In this document: positions 28,640-39,454 of the stretch, in pieces | Layout: the number at the start of each line of letters is the position of its first letter | How positions within the stretch are numbered: position 1 is the first letter of the stretch | Source: Thioalkalivibrio sulfidiphilus HL-EbGr7 | Lineage (GTDB): Bacteria; Pseudomonadota; Gammaproteobacteria; Ectothiorhodospirales; Ectothiorhodospiraceae | Length of the DNA stretch: 64,000 nucleotides | Reading direction: 5' to 3' | Assembly (NCBI RefSeq): GCF_000021985.1 | Contig: NC_011901.1 | Coordinates: 372,001-436,000, forward strand | The notes under the pieces: generated by a model | What the model saw: only the letters and a program-made list of their open reading frames with translations | Database searches by the model: none | Told to the model about the DNA's origin: nothing | Position numbers and translations under genes: made by a program

Positions 28640-28660
28640 CCCGGCGCCCTGCGCGCCGGG
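28640..28660 (+). terminator. GC-rich hairpin after trxA
   Basis: CCCGGCGC pairs with GCGCCGGG around CCTGC about 18 bp past the trxA stop. No T tract follows, so it may be only an attenuator in the 223-bp trxA-rho gap, which also serves as the rho leader. Confidence 0.5.
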
Positions 28661-28845
28661 CTGGACTCGACCGGATGATCATGCTAGCTTAACCAAAATT
28701 ATATAAGCAGACCTCGCCCGTCGTTCTGGCGCGCGAAGCCTCCCCGAACCGAATTCCCAATCAGATCAGCAGTTCCGGCCACCCGCCAAGGGTGTGTCTG
28801 TACGCCTGTAACCCTCTCCCTGCCCTCCATCCGATATCGACTCGC

Positions 28846-30105
<1,260 letters not shown>

Positions 30106-30156
30106 GAGGCAAGATCCAAGATACAAGAGACAAGCAAACCCCTGCTCGTCGCCTCC

Positions 30157-30228
30157 CGTAGGTCGGGCTTCAGCCCGACAGCGGAGTGTCCCTGGAAGCA
30201 TCGTTGTCGGGCTGAAGCCCGACCTACG
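30157..30228. repeat. REP-like inverted repeat (GTAGGTCGGGCTTCAGCCC type)
   Basis: CGTAGGTCGGGCTTCAGCCC begins the left arm at 30157 and its exact complement ends at 30228, so each arm is 24 bases and is itself palindromic (GGGCTTCAGCCC). This type is widespread between genes of other gammaproteobacteria, from memory. It lies between rho and a terminator. Confidence 0.85.
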
Positions 30229-30236
30229 TCAGGAAG

Positions 30237-30280
30237 CAGAAACAGGAAAGGCCGGTTTTCACCGGCCTTTCCTGTTTCTG
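30237..30280. terminator. 19-bp perfect hairpin between rho and glgP
   Basis: CAGAAACAGGAAAGGCCGG pairs perfectly with its complement around TTTTCA. It can serve both convergent genes. Both sides are flanked by CAAGAGA-type heptamers (about 30108-30135 and 30288-30320). Confidence 0.82.
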
Positions 30281-30327
30281 AGAGGTGTTTACTTGCCTCT
30301 TGTCTCTAGCAACTTGCCTCTAGCGCT

Positions 30328-32802
30328 TCAAATCCAACACTCGGGCGTCACGCCCCAGATCTCGTCGGCGTACTGTTTCACCGTGCGGTCGATGGAGAAG
30401 AAGCCCATGCGGGCGGTGTTGAGCATGGCGCGACGGGTCCATTCCTCGGGTTTGCGGTACAGTGCGTCGACCCGCTCCTGGGCGTGCAGGTAGCTCTCGA
30501 AATCGGCCAGCACCAGAAAGGCGTCGTTGTTCAGCAGGTCGTGGACCAGGTCGCGATAGCGCCCGGGCTCCGAGGGCGAGAAGAAGCCGGAGGCGATCAT
30601 GTCGATCACTTCCTTGAGCTCCGCATTCTGCTCGTAGTGCTCCCGGGGACGGTAGCCCCGCGCCTTGGTCTCGGCCACCTCGTTGGTGGTCAGACCGAAG
30701 ATGAAGATGTTCTCCTCGCCCACCGCCTCGCGGATCTCCACGTTGGCGCCGTCCAGGGTGCCGATGGTCAGGGCGCCGTTCAGGGCCAGCTTCATGTTGC
30801 CGGTGCCCGAGGCCTCCATGCCGGCGGTGGAGATCTGCTCCGAGAGATCGGCGGCGGGGATGATCACGGCCGCGGAACTGACATCGTAGTTGGGATAGAA
30901 GACCACCTTGAGTCGGCCCTCCACCACCGGGTCGTGGTTGATCACGTCGGCCACATCATTGATCAGGCGGATGATCTGCTTGGCGCGCACGTAGGCAGGC
31001 GCCGACTTGCCGGCGAACAGCACCACCCTTTGGGCCTGTTCCGGGGCCTCGCCGTGACGGATGCGGTTGTAGAAGGCGATCACGTGCAGGATGTTGAGCA
31101 GCTGACGCTTGTACTCGTGGATGCGCTTGATCTGCACGTCGAACATGGCCGCGGGATCGATCTCGATGCCGGTGCGCTCAAGCACCAGTTCCGCCAGGTG
31201 GCGCTTGTTGGCCTCCTTGACGGTTCTGAATTCCTGCCGGCAGGTGGGATCCTCGGCGAAGGCTTCCAGCTGCCTGAGCTGGGTCAGGTCCATGACCCAT
31301 TCCTTGCCGATGTGCTCACTGATCATGGAGGTCAGGGCCGGATTGGCCTGGTTGAGCCACAGGCGCGGGGTGATGCCGTTGGTGATGCTGATGAAGCGCT
31401 CCGGCCACAGGCGGTAGAAATCGTGGAACAGGGTGTCCTTGAGCAGCTGGGTGTGCAGGGCGGCCACGCCGTTGATGTGGTGGCTGCCCACCACGGCCAG
31501 GTGGGCCATGCGCACACGCCGGCCGTGGTCCTCGTCGATGATGGACAGGCGCTTGACGATCTCCGTGTCCCCGGGGAAGGTGTGGCGCACCTCGTTTAGG
31601 AAGTGGAAGTTGATTTCGTAGATGATCTGCATGTGGCGCGGCAGCACCCGCTCCATGAGCGCCACGGGCCAGGTCTCCAGGGCTTCGGGCATCAGGGTGT
31701 GATTGGTGTAGCCGAACACCGCCCTGGTGATCTCCCAGGCGGAGACCCAGGGCAGCTGGTACTTGTCCAGCAGCAGGCGCATGAGCTCCGCCACGGCGAT
31801 GGCCGGATGGGTGTCGTTGAGCTGCATGGCCACCTTGTCCGCCAGCTCGGTGATCCGGTAGCCCATCTCCTCGTGGTGGGAGAGGATGTCCTGGATGGAC
31901 GCGGAGACGAAGAAGTACTCCTGCTTCAGGCGCAATTCCCGGCCGATGGCGGTGGCATCGTTGGGGTAGAGCACCATGGAGATGGTCTCCGACTCCGCCT
32001 TCTGCTGTATGGCGCCGATGTAGTCGCCTTCGTTGAAGTAGTTGAGGTCGAAGTCCCGGGTGGCCTTGGCCGCCCAGAGGCGCAGGTTGTTGACGTTCTT
32101 GTTGCCGTAGCCCGGGGTCGGGTAGTCGTAGGCCATGGCGATGACTTCTTCACAGTCCTGCCAGTGGTGTCGCACATCGCCGTTGTCCCGGTGGGTGACC
32201 ACCCGGCCGTAGAAGCGCACCGGGAAGATCTTCTCGGGGCGCGGGAATTCCCAGTTATTGCCGTAGCGCAGCCAGTTGTCCGGGTGCTCGATCTGCTGCC
32301 CGTTCTGGATCTGCTGCTGGAACATGCCGTACTCGTAGCGGATGCCGTAGCCGTAGCCGGGAATGCACTGGCTGGCCATGGAGTCCAGGATGCAGGCAGC
32401 GAGACGCCCCAGGCCGCCGTTGCCGAGCGCGGCATCCGGTTCCAGTTCGGAGATCTCCAGCAGGTCCACGCCCATCTCGGACAGGGCCTCGCGGCAGGCA
32501 TCAAAGAAGCCCAGGTTCATCAGGCTGTTGATGAGCATGCGTCCGATCAGGTACTCCATGGACAGGTAGTAGACCCGCTTGGCGTGCTCCTGGTTGAACA
32601 GGCGCTGGGTGAACATGCGCCGCTCGATGAGACGCTCGCGCACGGCGTAGGAGACCGCCTCCAGCCAGTCCCGGGGAGTGGCGTGCAGGGGGTCCTTGCC
32701 GGCCTGGTGGATCAGGGCGTCGCGGATGGAGCGCTTGAGCCCCTCCTTGTCGCAGGGGCGGGGGTGGTGTTCCAGTTCGGTCAGGATGTCGGCAGCTGCC
32801 AT
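30328..32802 (-). CDS. glgP: Glycogen/starch phosphorylase
   Basis: An 824-residue pyridoxal-phosphate enzyme that releases glucose-1-phosphate from glycogen. The cofactor lysine lies in GTGNMKLALNGALTIGTLDG, and the N-terminal AACILDSMASQCIPGYGYGI and glycan-binding segments are intact. Length is normal. It stands alone, with purD 90 bp upstream in the same direction, and with no other glg gene in the window. Confidence 0.95.
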   Translation of the reverse strand: MAAADILTELEHHPRPCDKEGLKRSIRDALIHQAGKDPLHATPRDWLEAVSYAVRERLIERRMFTQRLFNQEHAKRVYYLSMEYLIGRMLINSLMNLGFFDACREALSEMGVDLLEISELEPDAALGNGGLGRLAACILDSMASQCIPGYGYGIRYEYGMFQQQIQNGQQIEHPDNWLRYGNNWEFPRPEKIFPVRFYGRVVTHRDNGDVRHHWQDCEEVIAMAYDYPTPGYGNKNVNNLRLWAAKATRDFDLNYFNEGDYIGAIQQKAESETISMVLYPNDATAIGRELRLKQEYFFVSASIQDILSHHEEMGYRITELADKVAMQLNDTHPAIAVAELMRLLLDKYQLPWVSAWEITRAVFGYTNHTLMPEALETWPVALMERVLPRHMQIIYEINFHFLNEVRHTFPGDTEIVKRLSIIDEDHGRRVRMAHLAVVGSHHINGVAALHTQLLKDTLFHDFYRLWPERFISITNGITPRLWLNQANPALTSMISEHIGKEWVMDLTQLRQLEAFAEDPTCRQEFRTVKEANKRHLAELVLERTGIEIDPAAMFDVQIKRIHEYKRQLLNILHVIAFYNRIRHGEAPEQAQRVVLFAGKSAPAYVRAKQIIRLINDVADVINHDPVVEGRLKVVFYPNYDVSSAAVIIPAADLSEQISTAGMEASGTGNMKLALNGALTIGTLDGANVEIREAVGEENIFIFGLTTNEVAETKARGYRPREHYEQNAELKEVIDMIASGFFSPSEPGRYRDLVHDLLNNDAFLVLADFESYLHAQERVDALYRKPEEWTRRAMLNTARMGFFSIDRTVKQYADEIWGVTPECWI

Positions 32803-32892
32803 GGTCTATTCACCGTAATACGGAAGGGTGTGGGGCACAGGGCCCCACAAAGAAATCTAGCAAGGGAAGTGCCAGACCGGGAGTGGGCTGGT

Positions 32893-34185
32893 TCAGGCGC
32901 GACCCTGTTCCCGGGCCACGGCCCGATAACCGATGTCTCTGCGACAGTATACGCCGTCCCAGTGAATGCGGTCTGACAGGGCGTAGGCCCGTTTCTGGGC
33001 CTCGGCGACGGTCTCGCCCAGGCCCACCACGCACAGGACTCGACCACCGTTGGTGACCACCGCACCATCCTGTTGCAGGGTGCCGGCGTGGAAGACCTTG
33101 GCGTCGGGGGCATCCTGTTCGGGCAGACCGATGATCACGTCGCCCTTGCGGTAGTCGTTGGGGTAGCCGCCGGCGGCCAGCACCACGCCCAGGGAGGCCC
33201 GCGGGTCCCAGTCGGCCTCCACCTGGTCCAGGCGTGCGTCCAGGGCCGCCTCCAGCAGGTCCACCAGGTCCGAGCGCAGGCGCATCATGATGGGCTGGGT
33301 CTCCGGGTCGCCGAAGCGGCAATTGAACTCCAGCACCTTCGGCGTGCCGTCCGGGGCGATCATCACGCCGGCGTAGAGGAAGCCGGTGTAAGGGTTGCCC
33401 TCGGCGGCCATGCCGCGCACCGTGGGTTCCATCACCTCGCGCATGATGCGCGCGTGGATCTCCGGGGTGACCACCGGGGCGGGGGAGTAGGCGCCCATGC
33501 CGCCGGTGTTCGGGCCCTTGTCTCCGTCGTCACGGGCCTTGTGGTCCTGGGAGCTGGCCATGGGCAGGATGTGCTCACCGTCCACCATGCAGATGAAGCT
33601 CGCCTCCTCGCCGGTCAGGAATTCCTCGACCACTACCCGGTGACCCGCCTCGCCGAAGGCGTTGCCCGCCAGCATGTCGCGCACCGCGGCCTCTGCCTCC
33701 GCCACGGTCTGGGCCAGGATCACGCCCTTGCCCGCGGCCAGGCCGTCGGCCTTGACCACGATGGGGGCGCCCCGCTCGCGGATGTAGGCCAGCGCGGCGT
33801 CCAGGTCGGTGAAGTTGGCGTAGGCGGCGGTGGGGATGGCGTGCCGGGCCAGGAAGTCCTTGCTGAAGGCCTTGGAGCCCTCCAGCTGGGCGGCCTTGGA
33901 GCTGGGACCGAAGATGCGCAGCCCCGCCGCGCGGAAGGCGTCCACCACCCCGGCCACCAGGGGCGCCTCGGGGCCCACCACGGTGAGATCGACGCCCTGG
34001 CTCTGGGCGAAGTGCACCAGGGCGGGGATGTCGCTGAGATTGACCTCCACGTTCAGGCAGCGGGGCTCGAGCGCCGTGCCCGCATTACCCGGTGCCACAA
34101 ACACGGTCTGCACCCGGGGTGACTGGGCCAGCTTCCACGCCAGCGCATGCTCGCGGCCACCGCCGCCGATCACCAATACCTTCAC
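32893..34185 (-). CDS. purD: Phosphoribosylamine-glycine ligase
   Basis: A 430-residue ATP-grasp enzyme catalysing the second step of purine synthesis. MKVLVIGGGGREHALAWKLA opens the N domain; PIVVKADGLAAGKGVILAQT and the ATP-grasp metal ligands (VLEFNCRFGDPETQ) are present. It lies downstream of purH as usual, but the two are separated by 177 bp containing a nested palindrome. Confidence 0.97.
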   Translation of the reverse strand: MKVLVIGGGGREHALAWKLAQSPRVQTVFVAPGNAGTALEPRCLNVEVNLSDIPALVHFAQSQGVDLTVVGPEAPLVAGVVDAFRAAGLRIFGPSSKAAQLEGSKAFSKDFLARHAIPTAAYANFTDLDAALAYIRERGAPIVVKADGLAAGKGVILAQTVAEAEAAVRDMLAGNAFGEAGHRVVVEEFLTGEEASFICMVDGEHILPMASSQDHKARDDGDKGPNTGGMGAYSPAPVVTPEIHARIMREVMEPTVRGMAAEGNPYTGFLYAGVMIAPDGTPKVLEFNCRFGDPETQPIMMRLRSDLVDLLEAALDARLDQVEADWDPRASLGVVLAAGGYPNDYRKGDVIIGLPEQDAPDAKVFHAGTLQQDGAVVTNGGRVLCVVGLGETVAEAQKRAYALSDRIHWDGVYCRRDIGYRAVAREQGRA

Positions 34186-34214
34186 GTGAACCTCCGTGAG
34201 AAATCCAAAAGATT

Positions 34215-34350
34215 GCCGCAGAGACGCGGAGGCGCAGAGAAGGGCTTTGACAGGATTTACATGATTAACAGGATTGTTTCATGAATCTTGTCAATCATGT
34301 AAATCCTGTCAGCTCCTTATTTTTTCTCTGCGCCCTCGCGTCTCTGCGGC
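34215..34350. repeat. Composite nested palindrome between purH and purD
   Basis: Outer arms CCGCAGAGACGCGGAGGCGC (from 34216) and the near-complement at 34326-34350 enclose inner arms GACAGGATTTACATGATT (34249-34266) and its exact complement (34293-34310). The same two-layer structure occurs at 41876-42017. Confidence 0.9.
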
Positions 34351-34362
34351 GGAAATTACCAA

Positions 34363-35943
<1,581 letters not shown>

Positions 35944-35987
35944 GGGGATATCTGCTGTGTTTGTTGGGGAAGGCGGGAATTATAAGG

Positions 35988-36062
35988 GAAGTGGGAAGTG
36001 TGAATTGGGAAGTTGGAAGTACGGCTAATTCGCACTTCCCAATTCACACTTCTCACTTCTCA
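35988..36062. repeat. GAAGTGG/GAATTGG heptamer arrays, inverted
   Basis: GGGAAGTGTGAATTGGGAAG on the left and CACTTCCCAATTCACACTTC on the right are nearly exact complements. The array fills the gap between fis and purH and overlaps the fis 3' end. Related heptamers occur at 4118-4152 and 25380-25405. Confidence 0.75.
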
Positions 36063-36313
36063 CTGATGCCGTGTTGTTTGAGCTTCTTGCGCAGGGTGCC
36101 GCGGTTGAGGCCCAGGTACTGGGCGGCCTTGCTCTGGTTGCCCTCGCAGTGGCGCAGGACGCATTCCAGCAGGGGGCGCTCCACCTCTTCCATGACCATG
36201 CGGAACAGGCCATCAGGCTCGTGGCCTTCCAGGCGGGCGAAGTAGTCCTCCAGGGACTGGTGCACCGCGAGCGACAGCGTCTTGGCCTCGCCGTTGATGG
36301 GCTTGCCGCTCAT
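36053..36313 (-). CDS. fis: DNA-binding protein Fis
   Basis: An 86-residue nucleoid-associated regulator, slightly shorter at the N-terminus than the 98-residue E. coli protein. The C-terminal helix-turn-helix GNQSKAAQYLGLNRGTLRKK (about residues 58-77) is intact. The start overlaps the dusB stop (ATGA), giving the classical dusB-fis operon. Confidence 0.94.
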   Translation of the reverse strand: MSGKPINGEAKTLSLAVHQSLEDYFARLEGHEPDGLFRMVMEEVERPLLECVLRHCEGNQSKAAQYLGLNRGTLRKKLKQHGISEK

Positions 36314-37293
36314 GCAGCGAGGGCCTCCCCGGCGCTCGCGTCCAGGCAGGCCTGCACCCGGGCCATCTGGGTGGCGGGATCCTCGGCGGCCATGATGGCG
36401 CTGTGGAAGCGGGCGGCGGCCGGGTGGGCACGCAGGTACCAGCCGATGTGCTTGCGGGCGATGCGCACACCGGACTGCTCGCCGTAGAAGCCGTACAGGG
36501 CCTCCAGGTGCTCCCGCAGCAGGGCGGCGATCTCGTCTGCGGTGGGGGCGGGCAGGTGCTGGCCGGTGGCGAGGAAATGGGCCATTTCGCGGAAGATCCA
36601 GGGCCGGCCCTGGGCGGCGCGTCCGATCATCAGGGCGTCGGCGCCGGTGCGCGCCAGCACCGCCCTGGCCTGCTCCGGGGTGTTGATGTCGCCGTTGGCG
36701 ATCACCGGGATTCGCACCGACTGCTTCACGGCGGCGATGGCGTCGTAGTCGACCGTGCCCTTGTAGGCGCAGGCCCGGGTTCGGCCGTGCACGGCGAGCG
36801 CCTGGATGCCGCTGTGCTCGGCGATGCGGGCGATGGTCAGGGCGTTCAAATGGTCCCGGTCCAGGCCCAGGCGGATCTTCAGGGTCACGGGCACGTCCAC
36901 GGCCTTGACCACCGTCTCCAGGATCTCGCTCACCAGGCGCTCGTCACCCAGCAGCGCGGAACCGGCGGCCCGGTTACACACCTTCTTGGCGGGGCAGCCC
37001 ATGTTGATGTCGATGATCTGCGCGCCGTTGTCCGCGTTGCGCCGCGCCGCCTCCGCCAGCATGGCGGGTTCGGCGCCGGCGATCTGCACGCTGATCGGGT
37101 CCGGTTCGCCGGCGTGGTCCAGGCGCTGTCGGGATTTCGGCGTGTGCCAGAGGCGGGTGTCGGCGATCACCATCTCCGAGACCGCCATGTCCGCGCCCAG
37201 GCGCCGGCACAAGAGCCGGAAGGGGCGGTCGGTGACTCCCGCCATGGGGGCGAGGATCAGGCCGCTCGGCAATGTGTGGTCACCAATGCGCAT
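36310..37293 (-). CDS. dusB: tRNA-dihydrouridine synthase B
   Basis: A 327-residue flavoenzyme that reduces uridine to dihydrouridine in the tRNA D-loop. The TIM-barrel opening ILAPMAGVTDRPFR, INMGCPAKKVCNRAAGSALL with the catalytic cysteine after the KKV, and VHGRTRACAYKG are all present. First gene of the dusB-fis operon; the 201-bp gap upstream likely carries the promoter. Confidence 0.96.
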   Translation of the reverse strand: MRIGDHTLPSGLILAPMAGVTDRPFRLLCRRLGADMAVSEMVIADTRLWHTPKSRQRLDHAGEPDPISVQIAGAEPAMLAEAARRNADNGAQIIDINMGCPAKKVCNRAAGSALLGDERLVSEILETVVKAVDVPVTLKIRLGLDRDHLNALTIARIAEHSGIQALAVHGRTRACAYKGTVDYDAIAAVKQSVRIPVIANGDINTPEQARAVLARTGADALMIGRAAQGRPWIFREMAHFLATGQHLPAPTADEIAALLREHLEALYGFYGEQSGVRIARKHIGWYLRAHPAAARFHSAIMAAEDPATQMARVQACLDASAGEALAA

Positions 37294-37494
37294 GGAGTAT
37301 CGGGAGGGTGGTTCAGGCGAACAGGCATGATAGCGGTACAGCCCGCCGGGTTAAACCCGTGCGGCGCGTCAGGCAACGGGATGCACGTCTGATCGACAGA
37401 GGTGGGGAGGGAAAACTCCCTGTCGATTCAATGCGCAAGCGCGGCAAGTTCGCGCAAGCGTGATACGAGGCCAGACCGATCTACGGAGCGGGAT

Positions 37495-38337
37495 TCACAG
37501 GAAGCGGAATTCGTAGGCCACGGCCCGGGCGCCCGGGTCCTCGATCTCGAGGTTCAGGTCCACGACGTCCCGTGGCGCGACGGGTTCCGGCGCCCGGCCC
37601 TGGGGCAGGTATTCCTGCGGGCTGAAGCGGCGCACGGCCACCAGTGATCCCTGCAGGTCACGGAAGCTCAATTCCACCTGGGGCAGGGGCTGGGTGAAGC
37701 CGGCACCGTTGACGAAGCTCGCCTGCACCATCAGGGCGTTCTCGGCGTTGGGATGGCTGTAGATGTTGCGCTGGGTGACCTGGAAGGCCTGGGGTTCGCG
37801 GCGCTCGGTCGTGGTACAGCCCAGGTAGGCGCACATGCGCCCGATGGCCGGTGACAGCTCCGGATACACCGCCAGCCGTTCCCGTTCGTGGTAGAGCACC
37901 TGGGCGCCCAGCAGGGCGATGAGGAGGGCGCACAACAGACCGAGGGCCAGGGTGCCGGCAATGGCGCGCCCACCCGGGCCTTCGGCCGCGGTCTCGAGTT
38001 CATCACGCAGGGCCAGCGGCATGGCGGGTTTGCTGACAGCCGGTGCTGAAGGGCTTGCGGGCTGCTCAGTGGCCGGCTCGACCTGCTCGGTTGCCGGAGG
38101 CGCCGGCTCGCTCGGAATCGCTTCCGGTTCTGCCGCCGCTGCTGCGGGCGTGAGGGATTTTTTCAGGGCAGGCGCCGTGCTGGTTTCCTCGGCGGATTCC
38201 GGGGGCAGCACGCTCAGGCTGTCCATGCCGTTGAACACCGCCAGGCACTCCCCGCAGCGCACCTGTCCGTCGGAGAGGGTCAGGTCCGCGGTGGTGACCC
38301 GGAACACGGCCTGGCAGTGGGGGCACTGGGTGTACAT
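37495..38337 (-). CDS. MJ0042 zinc-finger / DUF3426 membrane protein
   Basis: A 280-residue protein. N-terminal cysteines C5, C8, C28 and C31 form the MJ0042-type zinc finger (YTQCPHC, VRCGEC). A proline/alanine/glutamate-rich linker follows, then one membrane helix at about 125-150 and a C-terminal DUF3426 domain with a beta-rich fold. Function is unknown, but the gene habitually lies between prmA and dusB in gammaproteobacteria. The start ATG 38335-38337 sits three bases from a heptamer array and has no recognisable ribosome-binding site. Confidence 0.88.
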   Translation of the reverse strand: MYTQCPHCQAVFRVTTADLTLSDGQVRCGECLAVFNGMDSLSVLPPESAEETSTAPALKKSLTPAAAAAEPEAIPSEPAPPATEQVEPATEQPASPSAPAVSKPAMPLALRDELETAAEGPGGRAIAGTLALGLLCALLIALLGAQVLYHERERLAVYPELSPAIGRMCAYLGCTTTERREPQAFQVTQRNIYSHPNAENALMVQASFVNGAGFTQPLPQVELSFRDLQGSLVAVRRFSPQEYLPQGRAPEPVAPRDVVDLNLEIEDPGARAVAYEFRFL

Positions 38338-38340
38338 GCA

Positions 38341-38377
<37 letters not shown>

Positions 38378-38443
38378 GATGGTAGCGGTTTGGGCGGGGG
38401 GTTTCACGCGGCCGGTGGGGGGGCTCTGTGCGCGGCAAGTAAA

Positions 38444-38464
38444 AAGGCCTGCAATGCAGGCCTT
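38444..38464 (-). terminator. Intrinsic terminator of the TusE/DsrC-like gene
   Basis: AAGGCCTGCA and TGCAGGCCTT flank a single base and are followed on the minus strand by TTTTT, about 27 bp past the stop codon. Good Rho-independent terminator. Confidence 0.85.
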
Positions 38465-38490
38465 CGGTATACTCCAGTCCTTGCTGAAGC

Positions 38491-38826
38491 TCAGCTGCAG
38501 CCCTTGGGTCTGGGTAGGCCGGCCACCTTGTTGGCGCACTTGATCAGGCCGGTGGGGAACAGGGAGTAGATGTACTTCTGGTCGCTGCGCTCGGGACCGA
38601 ACTTTTCCTTCATGAGCTTGGAGAAGGCGCGCGGCTCGGCCACCACGCCGGTGTCCTGGAAGTACGCCCGGGCGGTGTGGATGATGTCCCAGTGCTCCTG
38701 GGTCAACTCGGGGATGTTCTCGTTTTTGGCGATCTCCACCGCCAGGGCCTCGCTCCATTCGTCCAGGTTCTCCAGCCAGCCGGCCTCGCTCAGCTGAATC
38801 GTCTTGCCGTCCACCACTGCTTCCAT
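38491..38826 (-). CDS. tusE: TusE/DsrC-family sulfur-carrier protein, variant cysteine pattern
   Basis: A 111-residue DsrC-family protein. The family carries sulfur on a penultimate cysteine, here C110 (RPKGCS). True DsrC has a second cysteine 11 positions earlier; here that position is N99, while another cysteine, C97, sits two residues further upstream (LIKCANKVAGLP). TusE has neither. So the protein is TusE-like with a displaced second cysteine. AAGGAG precedes ATG 38826. Likely roles are tRNA 2-thiolation relay or sulfur transfer in oxidation. It stands in the prmA-DUF3426 interval, which is usually gene-free. Confidence 0.85.
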   Translation of the reverse strand: MEAVVDGKTIQLSEAGWLENLDEWSEALAVEIAKNENIPELTQEHWDIIHTARAYFQDTGVVAEPRAFSKLMKEKFGPERSDQKYIYSLFPTGLIKCANKVAGLPRPKGCS

Positions 38827-39041
38827 TACGACGCTCCTTATGATGATGAGATGTTGTATTTCTGAGTGATCTTATCAGGAATGAGCGCTGCAGACGATGA
38901 ACGGTCGATGGATGGCGGTCCTGCTTGTGCGACGAGGGGTCTGCCGCTGGCATTTCTTCATGCGGTCAGTCCATTGGCTGGGCCGCCATGCATGATGGCC
39001 GACGCAGGTCTGGACTGGAAAATGCCTGCGAAAGTGGCTTG

Positions 39042-39356
39042 TTATGCCGCGCTGTCCTGCTCGGGTTCCACCCGCAGGCGTACTCCTAGCGCCTTGCAGA
39101 CCCGGGCAACTGTTTCGAAACGGGGCTTCGCATCAGGTCTGAGAGCCTTATAGAGGGCTTCGCGGGACATTCCACTGATCCTGGCGATTTCGGTCATGCC
39201 GCGCGCGCGGGCGGCAATCCCCAGGGCATGGGCGAGTTCGCTGCTATCGCCATCTTCCAGGACCAGGGAAAGATAGGCAGCGATGTCCTGTTCGGTCTTT
39301 AGGTGCTCGGCAAGGTCGAAATCAGGCAGATCAGTTGTGCGTATCTTTTTGTTCAT
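39042..39356 (-). CDS. Orphan HigA-like antitoxin (COG3636 addiction module antidote)
   Basis: A 104-residue helix-turn-helix protein. MNKKIRTTDLPDFDLAEHLK, then AAYLSLVLEDGDSSELAHAL and the HTH MTEIARISGMSREALYKALR match the COG3636 antidote family. Family members are encoded directly after a RelE/HigB-like toxin. Here only 98 bp separate the gene from prmA upstream, and no toxin-like frame lies on either side. A clear promoter (39385-39413) drives it alone. ATG 39354-39356 is chosen because translation upstream would overlap that promoter. Confidence 0.82.
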   Translation of the reverse strand: MNKKIRTTDLPDFDLAEHLKTEQDIAAYLSLVLEDGDSSELAHALGIAARARGMTEIARISGMSREALYKALRPDAKPRFETVARVCKALGVRLRVEPEQDSAA

Positions 39357-39384
39357 TAGTCCGTTTGATCGTGTACATGGATAA

Positions 39385-39413
39385 AATGTAGCCGATCGAT
39401 TACATAGGGTCAA
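39385..39413 (-). promoter_or_regulatory. Sigma-70-type promoter of the orphan antitoxin with palindromic spacer
   Basis: On the minus strand TTGACC, 17 bases, then TACATT form a near-consensus promoter. The spacer includes TGTA-N10-TACA around CGATCG (39387-39404), an operator-like palindrome that could bind the antitoxin itself. Binding is inference; the hexamers and symmetry are visible. Confidence 0.65.
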
Positions 39414-39454
39414 TGATGGATGAGGCGAGCGCAGGTGCAGTGTGGGGCCGTTGA

